Program-made: the position numbers and the translations under genes
From: Nonomuraea rubra
GTDB lineage: Bacteria; Actinomycetota; Actinomycetes; Streptosporangiales; Streptosporangiaceae
Direction of reading: 5' to 3'
Length of the DNA: 64,000 nucleotides
NCBI RefSeq assembly: GCF_014207985.1
Contig: NZ_JACHMI010000001.1
Span: 12,693,001 to 12,757,000, forward strand
Shown: positions 33,488-44,207 of the stretch, piece after piece
Position numbering within the stretch: the stretch's first letter is position 1
Layout of the letters: each line of letters begins with the position of its first letter
Notes under the pieces: generated by a model
The model's database searches: none
Seen by the model: only the letters and a program-made list of their open reading frames with translations
What the model was told of the DNA's origin: nothing

Positions 33488-34638
33488 CCCTCTACAACGA
33501 CAAGGGCGCCTGGACGAAGTACTTCGACGAGATGGGTGCCCTGTCCAAGCAGAGCATCGGCCTGGGCATGAAGCCGACGGGATACACGGACTCGGCGCAG
33601 TACCAGGCGTTCATCAAGGCGTCGTTCCGCACGGACGTCAAGCCCGACCTGTTCACCTGGCAGACCGGGGGGATGCTGGAGGAGATCGTCAAGCAGAAGC
33701 AGGTGGCCGAGACCACGGCCATCTGGCAGGAGGCGATCAAGGCGGGCGACCTGTCGCAGGACCTCGCCCCGTACTACACGATCGGCGGCAAGCAGTACTG
33801 CGTGCCGATGAACGTCGCCTACTGGGGCATGTTCTACAACAAGAAGATCTTCGACCAGTACGACCTGAAGCCGCCCCAGACCTGGGACGACCTCGTGAAA
33901 ACGGCCGAAACGCTCAAGCAGAACGGCGTCAAGGCCTTCTACCACACCAGCGTGCTGTTCTCGTTCGTCTGGTTCGAGCAGCTCATGGCCGGCACCGACC
34001 CCGACCTGTACGACCGCCTGTCCACCGGCAAGGCCAAGTACACCGACCCCGGCGTGGTGCAGGTGATGGAGCGGTGGAAGCAGCTCATCGACGCCGGCTA
34101 CTTCATCAACCCGGGCGACAAGACCGACCCCGGCGACGTGCTGAAGACCGGCAAGGCGGCGATGGTCTCGTTCGGCACCTGGTTCAACACCAGCATGACC
34201 ACGCGCAGCATGAAGGCCGGCACCCACTACGACTTCTTCGTCATCCCGAACGTCAACGCGGCGCTGCCCAAGACATCGATGATCTTCGAGAGCGGGCCGC
34301 TGTGCTCGCTCACCAAGGCGGCCGACCCCGACGCCAGCATGAAGTACCTCAAGTGGTGGACCGGCTCGGAGGCGCAGGACAAGTGGGCCAAGAGCCGGGG
34401 TGACGTCAGCGCCAACCCGAAGGTGACGATCGACGACAAGGTGCTCGGCACCGTCACCAAGGACGCGGGCAGCGGGAAGTACCGGCTGGTCAACCGCTAC
34501 TTCGAGGCGACTCCGCCGCCGATCCTGACGGCCGCGCTCGACGGGTTCAGCAAGTTCGTGACCGAGCCGGGCAGCTACAAGGAGGTCCTGGAGACGATCC
34601 AGAAGGCGGCCGACGAGTACTGGAGCACGCATCAGTGA
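33388..34638 (+). CDS. ABC sugar-binding lipoprotein (family 1 solute-binding protein)
   Basis: 416 residues from ATG 33388 behind AAGGAGG. Lipobox LVLAAC (Cys19). Extracellular binding-protein fold with PDLFTWQTGGMLEEIV, VPMNVAYWGMFYNKKIFDQYDLKPPQTW, FGTWFNTSM and the C-terminal hinge. Carbohydrate specificity is inferred from the operon, which continues with two permeases and an alpha-mannosidase; no ATPase gene is present, so a shared MsiK-like ATPase elsewhere is expected. It overlaps the run-on end of the regulator frame. Confidence 0.93.
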   Translation: MYRSRVATLGVAALVLAACGGNGAEAPQKKTELTLYNDKGAWTKYFDEMGALSKQSIGLGMKPTGYTDSAQYQAFIKASFRTDVKPDLFTWQTGGMLEEIVKQKQVAETTAIWQEAIKAGDLSQDLAPYYTIGGKQYCVPMNVAYWGMFYNKKIFDQYDLKPPQTWDDLVKTAETLKQNGVKAFYHTSVLFSFVWFEQLMAGTDPDLYDRLSTGKAKYTDPGVVQVMERWKQLIDAGYFINPGDKTDPGDVLKTGKAAMVSFGTWFNTSMTTRSMKAGTHYDFFVIPNVNAALPKTSMIFESGPLCSLTKAADPDASMKYLKWWTGSEAQDKWAKSRGDVSANPKVTIDDKVLGTVTKDAGSGKYRLVNRYFEATPPPILTAALDGFSKFVTEPGSYKEVLETIQKAADEYWSTHQ

Positions 34639-35486
34639 GCCGCGCCGCTCCCATCCTCGGCAGGTTCAGGTACGGCTACGTGGCGCCGGCGGCGCTGCTG
34701 GTCGCGGTGCTGCTGTACGCGCCGTTCGTGTGGACGGCGTACCTGAGCCTGACCCGTTACGACGGCCTGGAGCCGCCGGTCTGGGTCGGCCTGGCCAACT
34801 TCGCCAAGCTGTTCGACGACGCCGCGCTGATCACCTCGACCCGTAACACGCTGATCTGGGTGATCGGCACCATGGTGCTGCCGGTCGGGCTCGGGCTGCT
34901 GGTCGCGGTGCTGTCGTACGACATCAGGGGCGGCGCGTGGTACCGGGTGCCGTTCATGCTGCCGTACGCGCTGAGCGGCGCGGGCCTGGCCATGGTGTGG
35001 AGCCCGATCCTGTCGCACGACGGCATCGCGAACCTGCTGCTCGGCGTGGACACCGCGTTCCTGCAAGAGGAGCCGGTGAACACGTTCGCGATGCTGGCGG
35101 TCTGGACGTGGCAGCAGCTCGGCGTGAACACGCTGCTGTTCGTGGTGGGGCTGCAGTCCATCCCGAAGGAGCCGATCGAGGCGGCGCGGCTGGACGGGGC
35201 GTCGGGCTGGCGGCTGTTCCGGCACGTGATCTGGCCGCTGATGCGGCCCCTTACGGCGGTCGTGGTGGGACTGGCGCTGGTGTCGAGCCTGAAGACGTTC
35301 GACATCGTCTGGGTGCTGACCCAGGGCGGTCCAGGACGCAACTCCGAGACGCTGGCGGTGACCATGTACAAGGAGACGTTCGTGGCCAGCGACTACGGTT
35401 ACGGCTCGGCGGTCGCGGTGATGCTGACCGTCGTGACGGGGCTGGCGTCGTACCTGTACCTGCGCAGGCAGGTGACGGCCACATGA
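34635..35486 (+). CDS. ABC sugar transporter permease (MalF/LacF type)
   Basis: 283 residues from GTG 34635, overlapping the binding-protein stop (GTGA). Six membrane helices and the EAA loop EAARLDGASGWRLFRHVIWP that docks the ATPase. The two permeases and the binding protein form one importer. Confidence 0.92.
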   Translation: MSRAAPILGRFRYGYVAPAALLVAVLLYAPFVWTAYLSLTRYDGLEPPVWVGLANFAKLFDDAALITSTRNTLIWVIGTMVLPVGLGLLVAVLSYDIRGGAWYRVPFMLPYALSGAGLAMVWSPILSHDGIANLLLGVDTAFLQEEPVNTFAMLAVWTWQQLGVNTLLFVVGLQSIPKEPIEAARLDGASGWRLFRHVIWPLMRPLTAVVVGLALVSSLKTFDIVWVLTQGGPGRNSETLAVTMYKETFVASDYGYGSAVAVMLTVVTGLASYLYLRRQVTAT

Positions 35487-36295
35487 TCAGGCGGGCCGTG
35501 CTCGTCCTGCTCGGGCTGGTCTGGCTCGGGCCGACGTACCTGCTGCTGGTCAACGCCTCGCGGCCGGCGGACGCCTACGATCCGGCCGCCGCGTGGGTGC
35601 CCTCGGGCGACTTCGCGCTGCTGGAGAACTTCGCCCGCGCCGTGGACGGCGCCAACCTCGGCGGCAGCCTGGCCAGCACCGCGCTCTACAGCGTCGTCTC
35701 GCCGCTGCTCGGCGTGCTGATCGGGGCGCTGGCCGGGTACGTGATCGTGGTGCTGCGGCTGCGGTACGGGTTCTGGTGGTTCCTGCTGATCTTCGGCGGC
35801 ACCGTCTTCCCCTCGCAGATGTTGCTCGTGCCGCTCTTCGTCGGCTACAGCGACGCCGGCCTGTACGACAGCCGCCTCGGACTGATCATCGTCTACACGT
35901 CGATCAACGTGCCGCTGGCCGCGTTCGTGCTGCGCAACTTCTACTCCGGCGTCGCCTTCTCGATCTTCGAGGCCGCGCGCATGGACGGCGCCTCGACCTT
36001 CCGCGTCTTCTGGCGCATCTACCTGCCGATGTCGCTGCCGGCGCTGACGGCCGTGTTCATCCTCGAGTTCACCTTCATCTGGAACGACCTCGTCTTCGGG
36101 CTCACCCTCACCCAGACCGAGGGCGTCCGGCCGGTGATGACGGCCATCGCGGGCCTCATGACCGACGTGTACGCCGGCACCCCGGTCCCCGTCGGCCTGG
36201 CGGCGGGACTGGTGGTCTCGCTGCCGACCGTCGTGCTGTTCCTCGCCACCCAGCGCCTGTTCGCCAGGGGCCTTTCTCTAGGGAGTGTTCAATGA
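35483..36295 (+). CDS. ABC sugar transporter permease (MalG type)
   Basis: 270 residues from ATG 35483, overlapping the preceding permease by ATGA. Six helices with the EAA loop [20 protein letters not shown], and the [14 protein letters not shown] segment typical of MalG-like subunits. Its stop overlaps the start of the alpha-mannosidase (ATGA). Confidence 0.92.
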   Translation: MIRRAVLVLLGLVWLGPTYLLLVNASRPADAYDPAAAWVPSGDFALLENFARAVDGANLGGSLASTALYSVVSPLLGVLIGALAGYVIVVLRLRYGFWWFLLIFGGTVFPSQMLLVPLFVGYSDAGLYDSRLGLIIVYTSINVPLAAFVLRNFYSGVAFSIFEAARMDGASTFRVFWRIYLPMSLPALTAVFILEFTFIWNDLVFGLTLTQTEGVRPVMTAIAGLMTDVYAGTPVPVGLAAGLVVSLPTVVLFLATQRLFARGLSLGSVQ

Positions 36296-39228
36296 CCAGC
36301 CGGTTGCTCCAGCGCAGCCTGGGAAGCCCCGACTACGACGGGATCAGGCAGGCGCTGCGCGACGACACCTCGACCCCCGTGATCAGCGTGCGCGGGCTGG
36401 AGGTGCGGGTCGCGGTGCTGCCGCTGTTCACCCACGACGGCCGCCAGGCGGTCAGGGTCTCCAGCACGGAGCCGCTGACGCACGTGCTGGTCGGCGTGGA
36501 CAGCGCGTCCGGCAGCGACGTGACGCTGCTGGTGCCCGAGGTGGACGCGCCGCGCGCGCTGACCCTGGAGTGCCGCGACGAGGCGGGGGTGGTCGGCAGC
36601 GCGCGGATCACGGTGACGCCGCAGCGCAAGTGGCACGTGTTCGTGGTGCACCACTCGCATCTCGACATCGGCTACACCGACCCGCAGGGCACGGTCCTGC
36701 GCCACCACCTCGACTACCTCGACGCGGCGCTGCGCCTGGCGGAGGAGACCGCGTCCTGGCCGGACGACGCGAAGTTCCGGTGGACGGTCGAGTCGTCGAT
36801 GCCGGCGCTCAGGTGGCTGGAGCACCGGCCGAAGGAGATGGTCGACTCGTTCGCCGCGCTGGCCAGGGCGGGCTCGATCGAGGTGACCGCGCTGCCGTTC
36901 CAGCTCCACACCGAGGCGTGCTCGACCGAGGAGCTGCACCGGCAGCTCCGCTTCACCACGCAGCTCGAACGGCGCTACGGCTTCGCCACCAGGTCGGCCA
37001 TGCACACCGACGTGCCGGGGGCCGTGGTCGGGCTGGTGGACGCGCTCAGCGCGGCGGGCGTGCGGTATCTCGCCGCGGCGCACAACTGGGCCGGCAGGTC
37101 CGTGCCGTACCTGCACGGTGGCGACAAGCTGACCAGGCCGTTCCGGTGGCGGGCGCCGAGCGGGAACGAGATCCTCGTGTGGTTCACGGACACGCCGCAC
37201 GGGATGGCGTACATGGAGGGCAACACGGTCGGGCTGACCGACTCCTACGAGCTGGCCGACGACCTGCTGCCGCGGTACCTGTCCGCGCTGGCGACGCGGG
37301 GGTACCCGTACGGTCCCGGCACGTTCGGCTGGCAGGGGCCGGACGCGCCGAAGGAGCCGTACGAGCTGGACGTGCTGCACCTGCGCGTGCAGGGCGCACA
37401 CGCCGACAACGCCGGCCCGTCGATCGTGCCCGCGACGATCGCCCGCCGGTGGAACGAGCAGTGGGCCTACCCGCGGCTGCGCTCGGCCGTGAACAGCGAC
37501 TTCTTCGAGCACGTCGAGGAGCGCTACCACGACCGGCTGGCCGTGCACGAGGGCGACTGGACCGACTGGTGGGCCGACGGGCTCGGCTCGGGCGCGCGCC
37601 CACTCGGCTACGTCCGCCGGGCGCAGTCGGCACTGCGCGTGGCCGAGACGCTGCACACGCTCGCCGGGGTGGACGCCACCGAGCAGGTGGACGCCGCCTA
37701 CGACAAGGTCGCCCTGTTCAACGAGCACACCTGGGGTGCGGCGAACCCGTGGGAGGACGCCGAGGAGGCGGGCGACTCCGGCGGCCTGCAGTGGACGCGC
37801 AAGTCGTCCGGCGCGTACGACGCCCAGGACGACGCCGCCGACCTGCTGCACGCCGGGATCCGCAGGTTCGCGGCGGCGCTGTCGGAGACGGGCGTCGAGG
37901 GCGGCGCGCTGGCGTCGTTCGCCGTCTTCAACCCCGGCACCCGGGCACGCACCGACGTCGTGCGGGCCTTCCTGCCCCGGGACGTGGTGGGCGTGGACGT
38001 GCCGATCGCGCTGGTGGACGCCAGGACGGGGGCGACGCTGCCGCACCACGAGGAGTTCGTGGATCCCGACGACTGGCCGACCCGGCCGATCGGCCGGCAC
38101 ATCCACGCCGTAGTGCCGGATATTTCCGGATACAGCTATGTACGGGTGGACGTCGTCCCGGGCGAGAGCCAGGCGCCCGAGCCGGTCGAGCTCGACCAGG
38201 CCAGCGGGGTGATCGAGAACGAGTTGTACCGGGTCGCGTACGACGTGCGCGAAGGGTACGTCTCCTCGATCTTCGACAAGCGGGCGGGCCGCGAGCTGGT
38301 CAACGGCGACGCGGCGGCCGGCTTCGGCCAGTACGTCTACGACCGGTACGCCACCGCCCCCCACTTCAACCACCTGTCGGGACACGTGGGCGCGCACGAC
38401 CGGACCCTGCTCGGCGACCGCGCCATCGGCACCCACGCCACGATCAAGGAGGCCAGGCGCACGGCCGTCGGCGAGAAGCTGGTCGTGGAGCTGCGCGGCA
38501 AGGGCGTCGACTGGATCCGCACCACGATCGAGCTGCACCACGGCGTGCCCCGCGTCGACCTGACCTACCAGCTCGCCAAGCAGGGCACGCCCGCCAAGGA
38601 GGCCGTCTTCCTGGCCTTTCCGTTCGCCACCGGACCGGCCACGGCCTGGGAGCTGACCGGCGGCGTCGGTGGCCCCGGCGTGCCCAGGGTGCCGGGCTCG
38701 GCCGAGTACATGCTGCCGATCAGGCACTGGATCGCCTTCGAGGACCCGGAGCTGACCGTCGCCTGGGCCACGCTGGAGGCACCGCTGGTGCAGCTCGGCA
38801 CCATCCACATGCCGTACGCGCCGTTCCCGCCCACGCTGGACCAGGAGGACGGCACCGTCTACTCGTGGGCGCTCAACAACATCTGGGACACCAACTTCCC
38901 CGCACAGCAGCAGGGCGAGACCACCTTCCGGTACGCGGTCACCTCGGAGCCGGGAGCGCTCCCCAGGCGCCTCGGCGCGGCGGTGGCCTCCGGGCTGACC
39001 GAGCCGTTCGTCGGCGCGCTGATCACCGACAGCCCCGCGAGCGAGGAGACGTACGTCTCCGTCGATCACCCCGACGTCCTGGTCACGTCCCTGGGCTGGG
39101 ACGGCGTGCGGCTGCAGTCGCTGGCCGCCGAGCCGGTCGAGGTCAGGGTGTCGCGGCCGGGACACGAGACAGCCGAGGTGACGCTGCCCGCGTGCGGGGT
39201 GGCCGTGGTCAGGGGGACACGTCAGTGA
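36292..39228 (+). CDS. glycoside hydrolase family 38 alpha-mannosidase
   Basis: 978 residues from ATG 36292. The catalytic domain has the zinc site in [14 protein letters not shown] (about 118-131) and the likely nucleophile Asp in MHTDVPG (about residue 240), followed by the HxxHTWG-like [12 protein letters not shown] near 480. The middle and C-terminal beta-sandwich domains of the family follow ([24 protein letters not shown]). There is no signal peptide, so it is cytosolic and would split imported manno-oligosaccharides or mannosides. A longer open frame upstream belongs to the permease region and is ignored. Overlaps both neighbours. Confidence 0.9.
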   Translation: MTSRLLQRSLGSPDYDGIRQALRDDTSTPVISVRGLEVRVAVLPLFTHDGRQAVRVSSTEPLTHVLVGVDSASGSDVTLLVPEVDAPRALTLECRDEAGVVGSARITVTPQRKWHVFVVHHSHLDIGYTDPQGTVLRHHLDYLDAALRLAEETASWPDDAKFRWTVESSMPALRWLEHRPKEMVDSFAALARAGSIEVTALPFQLHTEACSTEELHRQLRFTTQLERRYGFATRSAMHTDVPGAVVGLVDALSAAGVRYLAAAHNWAGRSVPYLHGGDKLTRPFRWRAPSGNEILVWFTDTPHGMAYMEGNTVGLTDSYELADDLLPRYLSALATRGYPYGPGTFGWQGPDAPKEPYELDVLHLRVQGAHADNAGPSIVPATIARRWNEQWAYPRLRSAVNSDFFEHVEERYHDRLAVHEGDWTDWWADGLGSGARPLGYVRRAQSALRVAETLHTLAGVDATEQVDAAYDKVALFNEHTWGAANPWEDAEEAGDSGGLQWTRKSSGAYDAQDDAADLLHAGIRRFAAALSETGVEGGALASFAVFNPGTRARTDVVRAFLPRDVVGVDVPIALVDARTGATLPHHEEFVDPDDWPTRPIGRHIHAVVPDISGYSYVRVDVVPGESQAPEPVELDQASGVIENELYRVAYDVREGYVSSIFDKRAGRELVNGDAAAGFGQYVYDRYATAPHFNHLSGHVGAHDRTLLGDRAIGTHATIKEARRTAVGEKLVVELRGKGVDWIRTTIELHHGVPRVDLTYQLAKQGTPAKEAVFLAFPFATGPATAWELTGGVGGPGVPRVPGSAEYMLPIRHWIAFEDPELTVAWATLEAPLVQLGTIHMPYAPFPPTLDQEDGTVYSWALNNIWDTNFPAQQQGETTFRYAVTSEPGALPRRLGAAVASGLTEPFVGALITDSPASEETYVSVDHPDVLVTSLGWDGVRLQSLAAEPVEVRVSRPGHETAEVTLPACGVAVVRGTRQ

Positions 39229-40457
39229 AGATCGTCGACATCCGGGCCACCACGGTCGCGGTCCCGCTGGAGGCGCCGCTGCGGCACAGCAACGGCGCCC
39301 ACTGGGGCCGGTTCGTCCGCACGATCGTCGAGGTCGAGGCCGACAACGGGCTGGTCGGCCTGGGGGAGATGGGCGGCGGGGGCGAGAGCGCGGAGTCGGC
39401 CTTCCGTGCGCTCAAGCCGTACCTGGAGGGCCACGACCCGTTCAGGCTCGAAGCGCTGCGCTTCAAGATCGCGAACCCGACGGCCTCGCTCTACAACAAC
39501 CGCACGCAGCTCCTGGCCGCGATCGAGTTCGCCTGCCTCGACCTCATCGGGCAGCACCTCGGGGTGGCCGTCTGCGACCTGCTGGGCGGGCGGTTGCGGG
39601 ACGCGGTGCCGTTCGCGTCGTACCTGTTCTTCCGGTACGCGTCCGGCGGCCACGGCGAGATCCGTACCCCGGACCAGCTCGTCGAGCACACCAGGCGGCT
39701 CAAGGAGGCGCACGGGTTCACCGTGCACAAGCTCAAGGGCGGCGTGTTCCCGCCGGACTACGAGCTGGAGTGCTACCGGGCGCTGGCCGAGGCGTTCCCC
39801 GGCGACCGGCTCAGGTACGACCCGAACGCCGTGCTGTCGGTGGCCGAGGGCCTGCGCTTCGGCCGCGCCATCGAGCACCTGAACAACGACTACCTGGAGG
39901 ACCCGGTCTGGGGGCTCGAAGGGCTGCGGGCCGTGCGCGAGCAGGTCAGGGTGCCGCTGGCGACCAACACGGTCGTGGTCAACTTCGAGCAGCTCGCCTC
40001 GAACGTGCTGCGCAGGGGCGCCGACGTGGTGCTGCTGGACACGACGTTCTGGGGCGGGATCAGGCCGTGCGTGAAGGCGGCGGGGGTGTGCGAGACGTTC
40101 CAGCTCGGGGTGGCCGTGCACTCGTCGGGGGAGCTGGGCGTCCAGCTCGCGACCATGCTGCATCTGGGCGCGGTGCTGCCGAACCTGACCTACGCCGCCG
40201 ACGCGCACTACCACCAGCTCACGGACGACGTGATCGAGGGCGGCAAGCTGGCGTACTCGGAGGGCGCCATCGCGGTGCCCGAAGGACCCGGGCTGGGGGT
40301 CCGGCTGGACCCCGAGCGGGTCGCCCGCTACGCCGAGTACTACCGGGAAACGGGGGGCTATCCGTACGACCGCGATCCCGGGCGGCCCGGCTGGTACGCC
40401 ACGGTCCCCAACGAGCGGTTCGCCGATCCGGATATCTCCGTCGAAATCAGACCATAA
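39225..40457 (+). CDS. enolase-superfamily sugar-acid dehydratase (glucarate-dehydratase subgroup)
   Basis: 410 residues from GTG 39225, overlapping the mannosidase stop. Barrel residues in order: VHKLKGG (KxK base), RYDPN (metal Asp), DYLEDP (metal Glu), LATNTVV (Asn ligand, a mark of the glucarate dehydratase subgroup), LDTTFWGG (Asp) and [10 protein letters not shown] (His of the His-Asp dyad). It would dehydrate a sugar acid to a 2-keto-3-deoxy compound. The link with an alpha-mannosidase suggests an acid made from the imported sugar, but the true substrate is not known. A lid domain is at the N-terminus. Confidence 0.9.
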   Translation: MKIVDIRATTVAVPLEAPLRHSNGAHWGRFVRTIVEVEADNGLVGLGEMGGGGESAESAFRALKPYLEGHDPFRLEALRFKIANPTASLYNNRTQLLAAIEFACLDLIGQHLGVAVCDLLGGRLRDAVPFASYLFFRYASGGHGEIRTPDQLVEHTRRLKEAHGFTVHKLKGGVFPPDYELECYRALAEAFPGDRLRYDPNAVLSVAEGLRFGRAIEHLNNDYLEDPVWGLEGLRAVREQVRVPLATNTVVVNFEQLASNVLRRGADVVLLDTTFWGGIRPCVKAAGVCETFQLGVAVHSSGELGVQLATMLHLGAVLPNLTYAADAHYHQLTDDVIEGGKLAYSEGAIAVPEGPGLGVRLDPERVARYAEYYRETGGYPYDRDPGRPGWYATVPNERFADPDISVEIRP

Positions 40458-40466
40458 TTGGTCAAC

Positions 40467-41903
40467 ATGTCTGAAGAGTCGAAGCCGGCCGCCCCCGCCG
40501 ACAACCTGGTCACCACCTCCCACACCCTGCCGTCCGGCCAGTCGTACACCGCCACGACCGGCACCGTCGTGCTGCGCGAAGAGGTGACCACGGACGGCAG
40601 GTTCGAGGGATTGCGGCCGAAGGCCGAGGTGTTCGTCACCTCGTACACGCTGGACGGGGCCGACCCGCTGACCAGGCCGGTCACGTTCGCGTTCAACGGC
40701 GGGCCCGGGTCGTCCAGCGTGTGGCTGCACCTGGGGGTGCTCGGGCCGCGCCGGGTCGTCATGGGTGACGCCGGAGCGCTGCTGCCTCCCCCGTACGGGC
40801 TGGCCGACAACGAGGAGAGCCTGCTGCGGGAGAGCGACCTCGTCTTCATCGACCCGATCTCCACCGGCTACTCGCGGGTGGCGGAGGGGGAGAAGGCGGA
40901 GCCGTACCACGGCTTCAGCGGCGACCTGGAGTCCATCGGCGAGGTGATCAGGTTGTGGACGACCAGGAACGGGCGGTGGATGTCGCCGAAGTTCCTGGCG
41001 GGCGAGTCGTACGGGACGGTCAGGGCCGCCGGGCTCGCCGACCACCTGCAGTCGCGTTACGGCATGTACCTCAACGGGGTGATGCTGATCTCCTCGGTGC
41101 TCGACTACGCCACCGGCGAGTTCAACGAGGGCCACGACCTGGCCTACGCCCTCTACCTGCCGACGTACGCGGCCATCGCGCACTACCACGGGCTGCACGG
41201 CGACCGCCCCCTCGCCGAGGTGCTGCGCGAGGCCGAGGAGTACGCCGACCGCGACTACCTGTGGGTGCTCGCCCGCGGCAACCGCCTCACCGAGCAGGAA
41301 CGCGCGGCCGCGGTCGCCAAGATCGCCACGCTGGCCGGGCTGAGCGAGGACTACGTGGACCGGGTGAACCTCCGGATCGAGCACATCCGCTTCTTCACCG
41401 AGCTGCTGCGCTCGCGCCGCCGGACCGTCGGCCGGCTCGACGGCCGGTTCACCGGCTGGGACCCCGACGCGGGGCGCGAGCACTTCACCGCCGACCCCAG
41501 CATGGACGCCATCATGGGGCCCTACAGCGCGGCGCTCAACCACTACCTGCGCACCGAGCTGGGCTACGCCAACGACCTGCCGTACGAGATCCTCACCTCG
41601 CGCGTGCAGCCCTGGTCGTACAAGGAGTTCGAGAACGCGCACGTGCACGTCGCCGACCGCCTGGCCGCCGCCATGCGGGCCAACCCCCACCTGCGGGTGC
41701 ACGTGGCCTGCGGCTACCACGACGGCGCCACCCCGTACTTCGCGGCCGAGCACACCTTCGCCCACCTGGCCGTGCCCGCCGAGCTGGCCGGCAACGTGGA
41801 GTTCAAGTACTACGAGGCCGGCCACATGATGTACGTGCACGAGCCCAGCAGGCTCCAGCAGTCAGCGGACCTTGCGGCCTTCGTGCTCGGCGAGCAGGCG
41901 TGA
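40467..41903 (+). CDS. S10-family serine carboxypeptidase-like protein
   Basis: 478 residues from ATG 40467. Alpha/beta-hydrolase catalytic triad: FLAGESYGTVRAAGLA (Ser181), GYHDGATPYFAAEH (Asp) and YYEAGHMMYVHEPS (His); FNGGPGSSSVWLHLGVLGP is the oxyanion and substrate-carboxylate signature of S10 peptidases. No signal peptide is seen, so it may be cytosolic. CATAAT lies 8 bases before the ATG with no ribosome binding site, suggesting a leaderless mRNA of its own, apart from the sugar operon just upstream. Confidence 0.9.
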   Translation: MSEESKPAAPADNLVTTSHTLPSGQSYTATTGTVVLREEVTTDGRFEGLRPKAEVFVTSYTLDGADPLTRPVTFAFNGGPGSSSVWLHLGVLGPRRVVMGDAGALLPPPYGLADNEESLLRESDLVFIDPISTGYSRVAEGEKAEPYHGFSGDLESIGEVIRLWTTRNGRWMSPKFLAGESYGTVRAAGLADHLQSRYGMYLNGVMLISSVLDYATGEFNEGHDLAYALYLPTYAAIAHYHGLHGDRPLAEVLREAEEYADRDYLWVLARGNRLTEQERAAAVAKIATLAGLSEDYVDRVNLRIEHIRFFTELLRSRRRTVGRLDGRFTGWDPDAGREHFTADPSMDAIMGPYSAALNHYLRTELGYANDLPYEILTSRVQPWSYKEFENAHVHVADRLAAAMRANPHLRVHVACGYHDGATPYFAAEHTFAHLAVPAELAGNVEFKYYEAGHMMYVHEPSRLQQSADLAAFVLGEQA

Positions 41904-42779
41904 GGCCCGCTCCAGGCGCTGCTTGAGGTTGACGCGCAGGGCGGTGAACCGTTCCGGGTTGTCGCGGATGACGGCCCGCTGCAGCTCGGTGTCGGCCGCG
42001 TACCAGGCGGCGACCAGGCCCGACGACCACTTGCACGCGGTGTCGGCGGTCGCGACCTGCTTCTCGTCCTCGGTCACGGCGGGCTCGTCGAGGTCCCAGC
42101 GGCTGTCGGCGATGGCCGCCTCGGGCGCCGGGTACGTGTGCCCCGCCCTGCTCATGCACGCCGACCAGCGCTTGACCGCGGCGGTGACCGACGGGTGCTT
42201 GGCGGCCTGCTCCAGCGTGAGCGAGTCCTGGAGGGCCAGCCACGGCCAGTCCGCCTTGCGCACCCCCCTGTCCAGGTTGTGCGTGGCGCGGTCGAGGCAG
42301 CCGCGGTCGGCGGCGGTGCCGTACAGGCGGTGGCGGGTGCGTTTGGGCAGCTTGCCCGCCCAGGTGCCGGTGGTGTCGGGAGAGGGCGGCCTGGCCAGGT
42401 GGTAGCCGCTGCGTCTGGCAGCCTCGGGGTCGGTGACGCCGTAGCGGCGGGAGTTGCCGGGGTCCACCGCGGCCAGCATGGACGGGTCCTCGGCGGGCGG
42501 GGAGATGGCGATGCCCTGCTTGCGCATGCACCGCACGACGAGACGGTTGTGGGCGTTGCCCAGGACGGCCCGCTGCTGGGGAGTGGTCTTGTAGGCGTCG
42601 AACGGCAGCACCAGCTCCGAGACGGAGGTGACGCCCCGTACGGGCGCCGGTGGCGCGGGCTGGTCGGCCCCGCAGGCCGCGGCGGTCATCAGCAGCAGCG
42701 TGCTCGCGACAAGTCCGCGGCAGCCGGTTTCCGGCGGCCAAGCCCGGAAACCGGCACTCCCCTTGATGCTCAGTGGCAC
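41862..42779 (-). CDS. hypothetical lipoprotein
   Basis: 305 residues from GTG 42779, overlapping the end of the upstream I36-type gene by 10 bases and the convergent S10 peptidase gene by 42 bases. Lipobox LLMTAAAC (Cys about 36). Mature part with scattered cysteines (VVRCMRKQGIAI, RGCLDRATHN, SACMSRAGHTYP, TACKWSSG), in a pattern common to actinomycete surface lipoproteins of unknown role. No domain recognised. Confidence 0.75.
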   Translation of the reverse strand: MPLSIKGSAGFRAWPPETGCRGLVASTLLLMTAAACGADQPAPPAPVRGVTSVSELVLPFDAYKTTPQQRAVLGNAHNRLVVRCMRKQGIAISPPAEDPSMLAAVDPGNSRRYGVTDPEAARRSGYHLARPPSPDTTGTWAGKLPKRTRHRLYGTAADRGCLDRATHNLDRGVRKADWPWLALQDSLTLEQAAKHPSVTAAVKRWSACMSRAGHTYPAPEAAIADSRWDLDEPAVTEDEKQVATADTACKWSSGLVAAWYAADTELQRAVIRDNPERFTALRVNLKQRLERASRLLAEHEGRKVR

Positions 42780-43189
42780 CAGATGTCGATCGCGCTGGCG
42801 CGGTTGTTGCCGATGGCGTTGTTCGCCAGGAAACCGTCGTTCGAGTTGTGCGTGAACGTGCTGTGGGCGCCGGTGTAACCGGGGTGCTGCCAGAGGGTGG
42901 AGCTGCAGCCGACTCGGTTCCTGATCGAGCTGGTCTCGTTGTTCATGCTGTGCCAGGAATTGCTGAAGTCCCAGTTCAGCCAGTTGTTGTCGGCGAAGTT
43001 GGAGTCGTCCTTGGTGAAGTCCCGCCAGTGGTCGACCTGGCCGCGGTTGTAGTCGAACCCGGCGTACAGGCAGACCCGACCTCCGTAGCAGGTCGAGCGG
43101 GGGCTTGCCGCCGCGGTGGCAGCGGGGGCGACCGCGGCGAACAGTGCGGCCGCGGCGACGAAGCCCGCGGCCTTCTTGAATAGCCTCAC
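42770..43189 (-). CDS. secreted peptidase-inhibitor I36 / crystallin-like protein
   Basis: 139 residues from ATG 43189 with a clean signal peptide (AAALFAAVAPAATAAAS). Mature part has CYGGRVCLYAGFDYNRGQ and later IRNRVGCSSTLWQHPGYTG and IDIWCH, the two-motif beta/gamma-crystallin-like pattern of family I36 inhibitors (such as SMI). Four cysteines probably form two disulphides. Expected to be extracellular; inhibition of a metalloprotease is a family possibility only. The 247 bases upstream show no further gene. Confidence 0.85.
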   Translation of the reverse strand: MRLFKKAAGFVAAAALFAAVAPAATAAASPRSTCYGGRVCLYAGFDYNRGQVDHWRDFTKDDSNFADNNWLNWDFSNSWHSMNNETSSIRNRVGCSSTLWQHPGYTGAHSTFTHNSNDGFLANNAIGNNRASAIDIWCH

Positions 43190-43436
43190 AGGTCTCTCCT
43201 CGATCGGTGAGTCATTTCGACCTCGTAACTTAGCGTGCGGAATCGAATACGAGCCGTTGTGACTCGCTGATCCCGAAAGGCTTCGCGCCCGGGTGAGGGT
43301 CGCGTGCCCGGCCCGCCAGACCCACTCGTATCGTGCGGTGACCTGGGTGTTTCTCGTATTGACGCAACTGTTGCCACCTCGGGTGGGCGCGTGGAGGAAC
43401 CCGTGACCCAGCCGAGGGGCGGCTATGTGGAAATCG

Positions 43437-44207
43437 TCATTCGGGAAGTGCCGCGGGATTCTGCGCCAGCAGCCCGCCGTCCACGCGGTGCTCGGCTCCG
43501 GTGATGAACGACGAGCGCGGCCCCGCCAGGAACGCCACCAGCTCCGCCACCTCCTCCGGCCTGCCCACCCGGCCCAGCGGATGGGAGCGGCCCCACTGCG
43601 CGACCTGCTCGTCCTGCGACAGCTCGCCCCGCCACAGGTCCGCAGCCCAGCGCAGCATCGGCGTGTCCACCGAGCCGGGGCAGACCGCGTTCACCCTGAC
43701 GCCGTCGGCCGCGTGGTCCAGCGCCATGGCCCGCACCAGGCCGTTGAGCGCCGCCTTGCTCGTGCTGTAGGCGGCCACCCGCGCCTGCGAGGCGAACGCC
43801 TGCACCGACGAGACGACCACGATCGAGCCGCCGCCGCGCTCGCGCATCCTGGGGACGGCGGCCTTGCAGGTGAGGTAGACGCCCTTGAGGTTGATGTCCA
43901 TCACCTCGTCCCAGACGTCCTCGGGGGTGTCCTCGACGGTGCCGTAACGCTGCACCCCGGCGCAGGTCACCACGACGTCGAGGCCGCCGTACCGGGTGAC
44001 GGCCAGGTCCACCAGGTCGCGCAGCTCGCCGGCCCTGCGCACGTCGGCGATGCGGCCCGTGACGCGCTCGCCGTCCTGCTCGGCCTCCTTGTCCACGCCG
44101 CAGAACACCACCGACGCCCCGCCGGCGGCCAGCCGGTCCACCACCGCGCGCCCGATGCCCGTCGACCCGCCCGTGACCAGCGCCACCTTGCCGTCGAACT
44201 CGTTCAT
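43437..44207 (-). CDS. SDR-family sugar or alcohol dehydrogenase
   Basis: 256 residues from ATG 44207, overlapping the epimerase gene by 4 bases. Motifs: [28 protein letters not shown] (NAG variant), VVSSVQAF and [12 protein letters not shown] (catalytic Tyr-Lys), [11 protein letters not shown]. It is similar in layout to glucose or L-fucose-type dehydrogenases. In the operon with a mutarotase it could oxidise an aldose to its lactone; that is inference. Confidence 0.88.
   Translation of the reverse strand: MNEFDGKVALVTGGSTGIGRAVVDRLAAGGASVVFCGVDKEAEQDGERVTGRIADVRRAGELRDLVDLAVTRYGGLDVVVTCAGVQRYGTVEDTPEDVWDEVMDINLKGVYLTCKAAVPRMRERGGGSIVVVSSVQAFASQARVAAYSTSKAALNGLVRAMALDHAADGVRVNAVCPGSVDTPMLRWAADLWRGELSQDEQVAQWGRSHPLGRVGRPEEVAELVAFLAGPRSSFITGAEHRVDGGLLAQNPAALPE

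Noticed and set aside
35593..36291. Upstream extension of the mannosidase frame
   Set aside because: Overlaps the whole second permease; ATG 36292 overlaps the permease stop and gives the expected N-terminus.
36289..39165. 958-codon minus-strand open frame opposite the mannosidase
   Set aside because: Shadow frame without motifs.
36285..40457. 1390-codon plus-strand open frame across the mannosidase gene
   Set aside because: Its first part is Arg/Gly/Ala-rich shadow; only the last part, from GTG 39225, is a real protein (the dehydratase). The mannosidase is in another frame.
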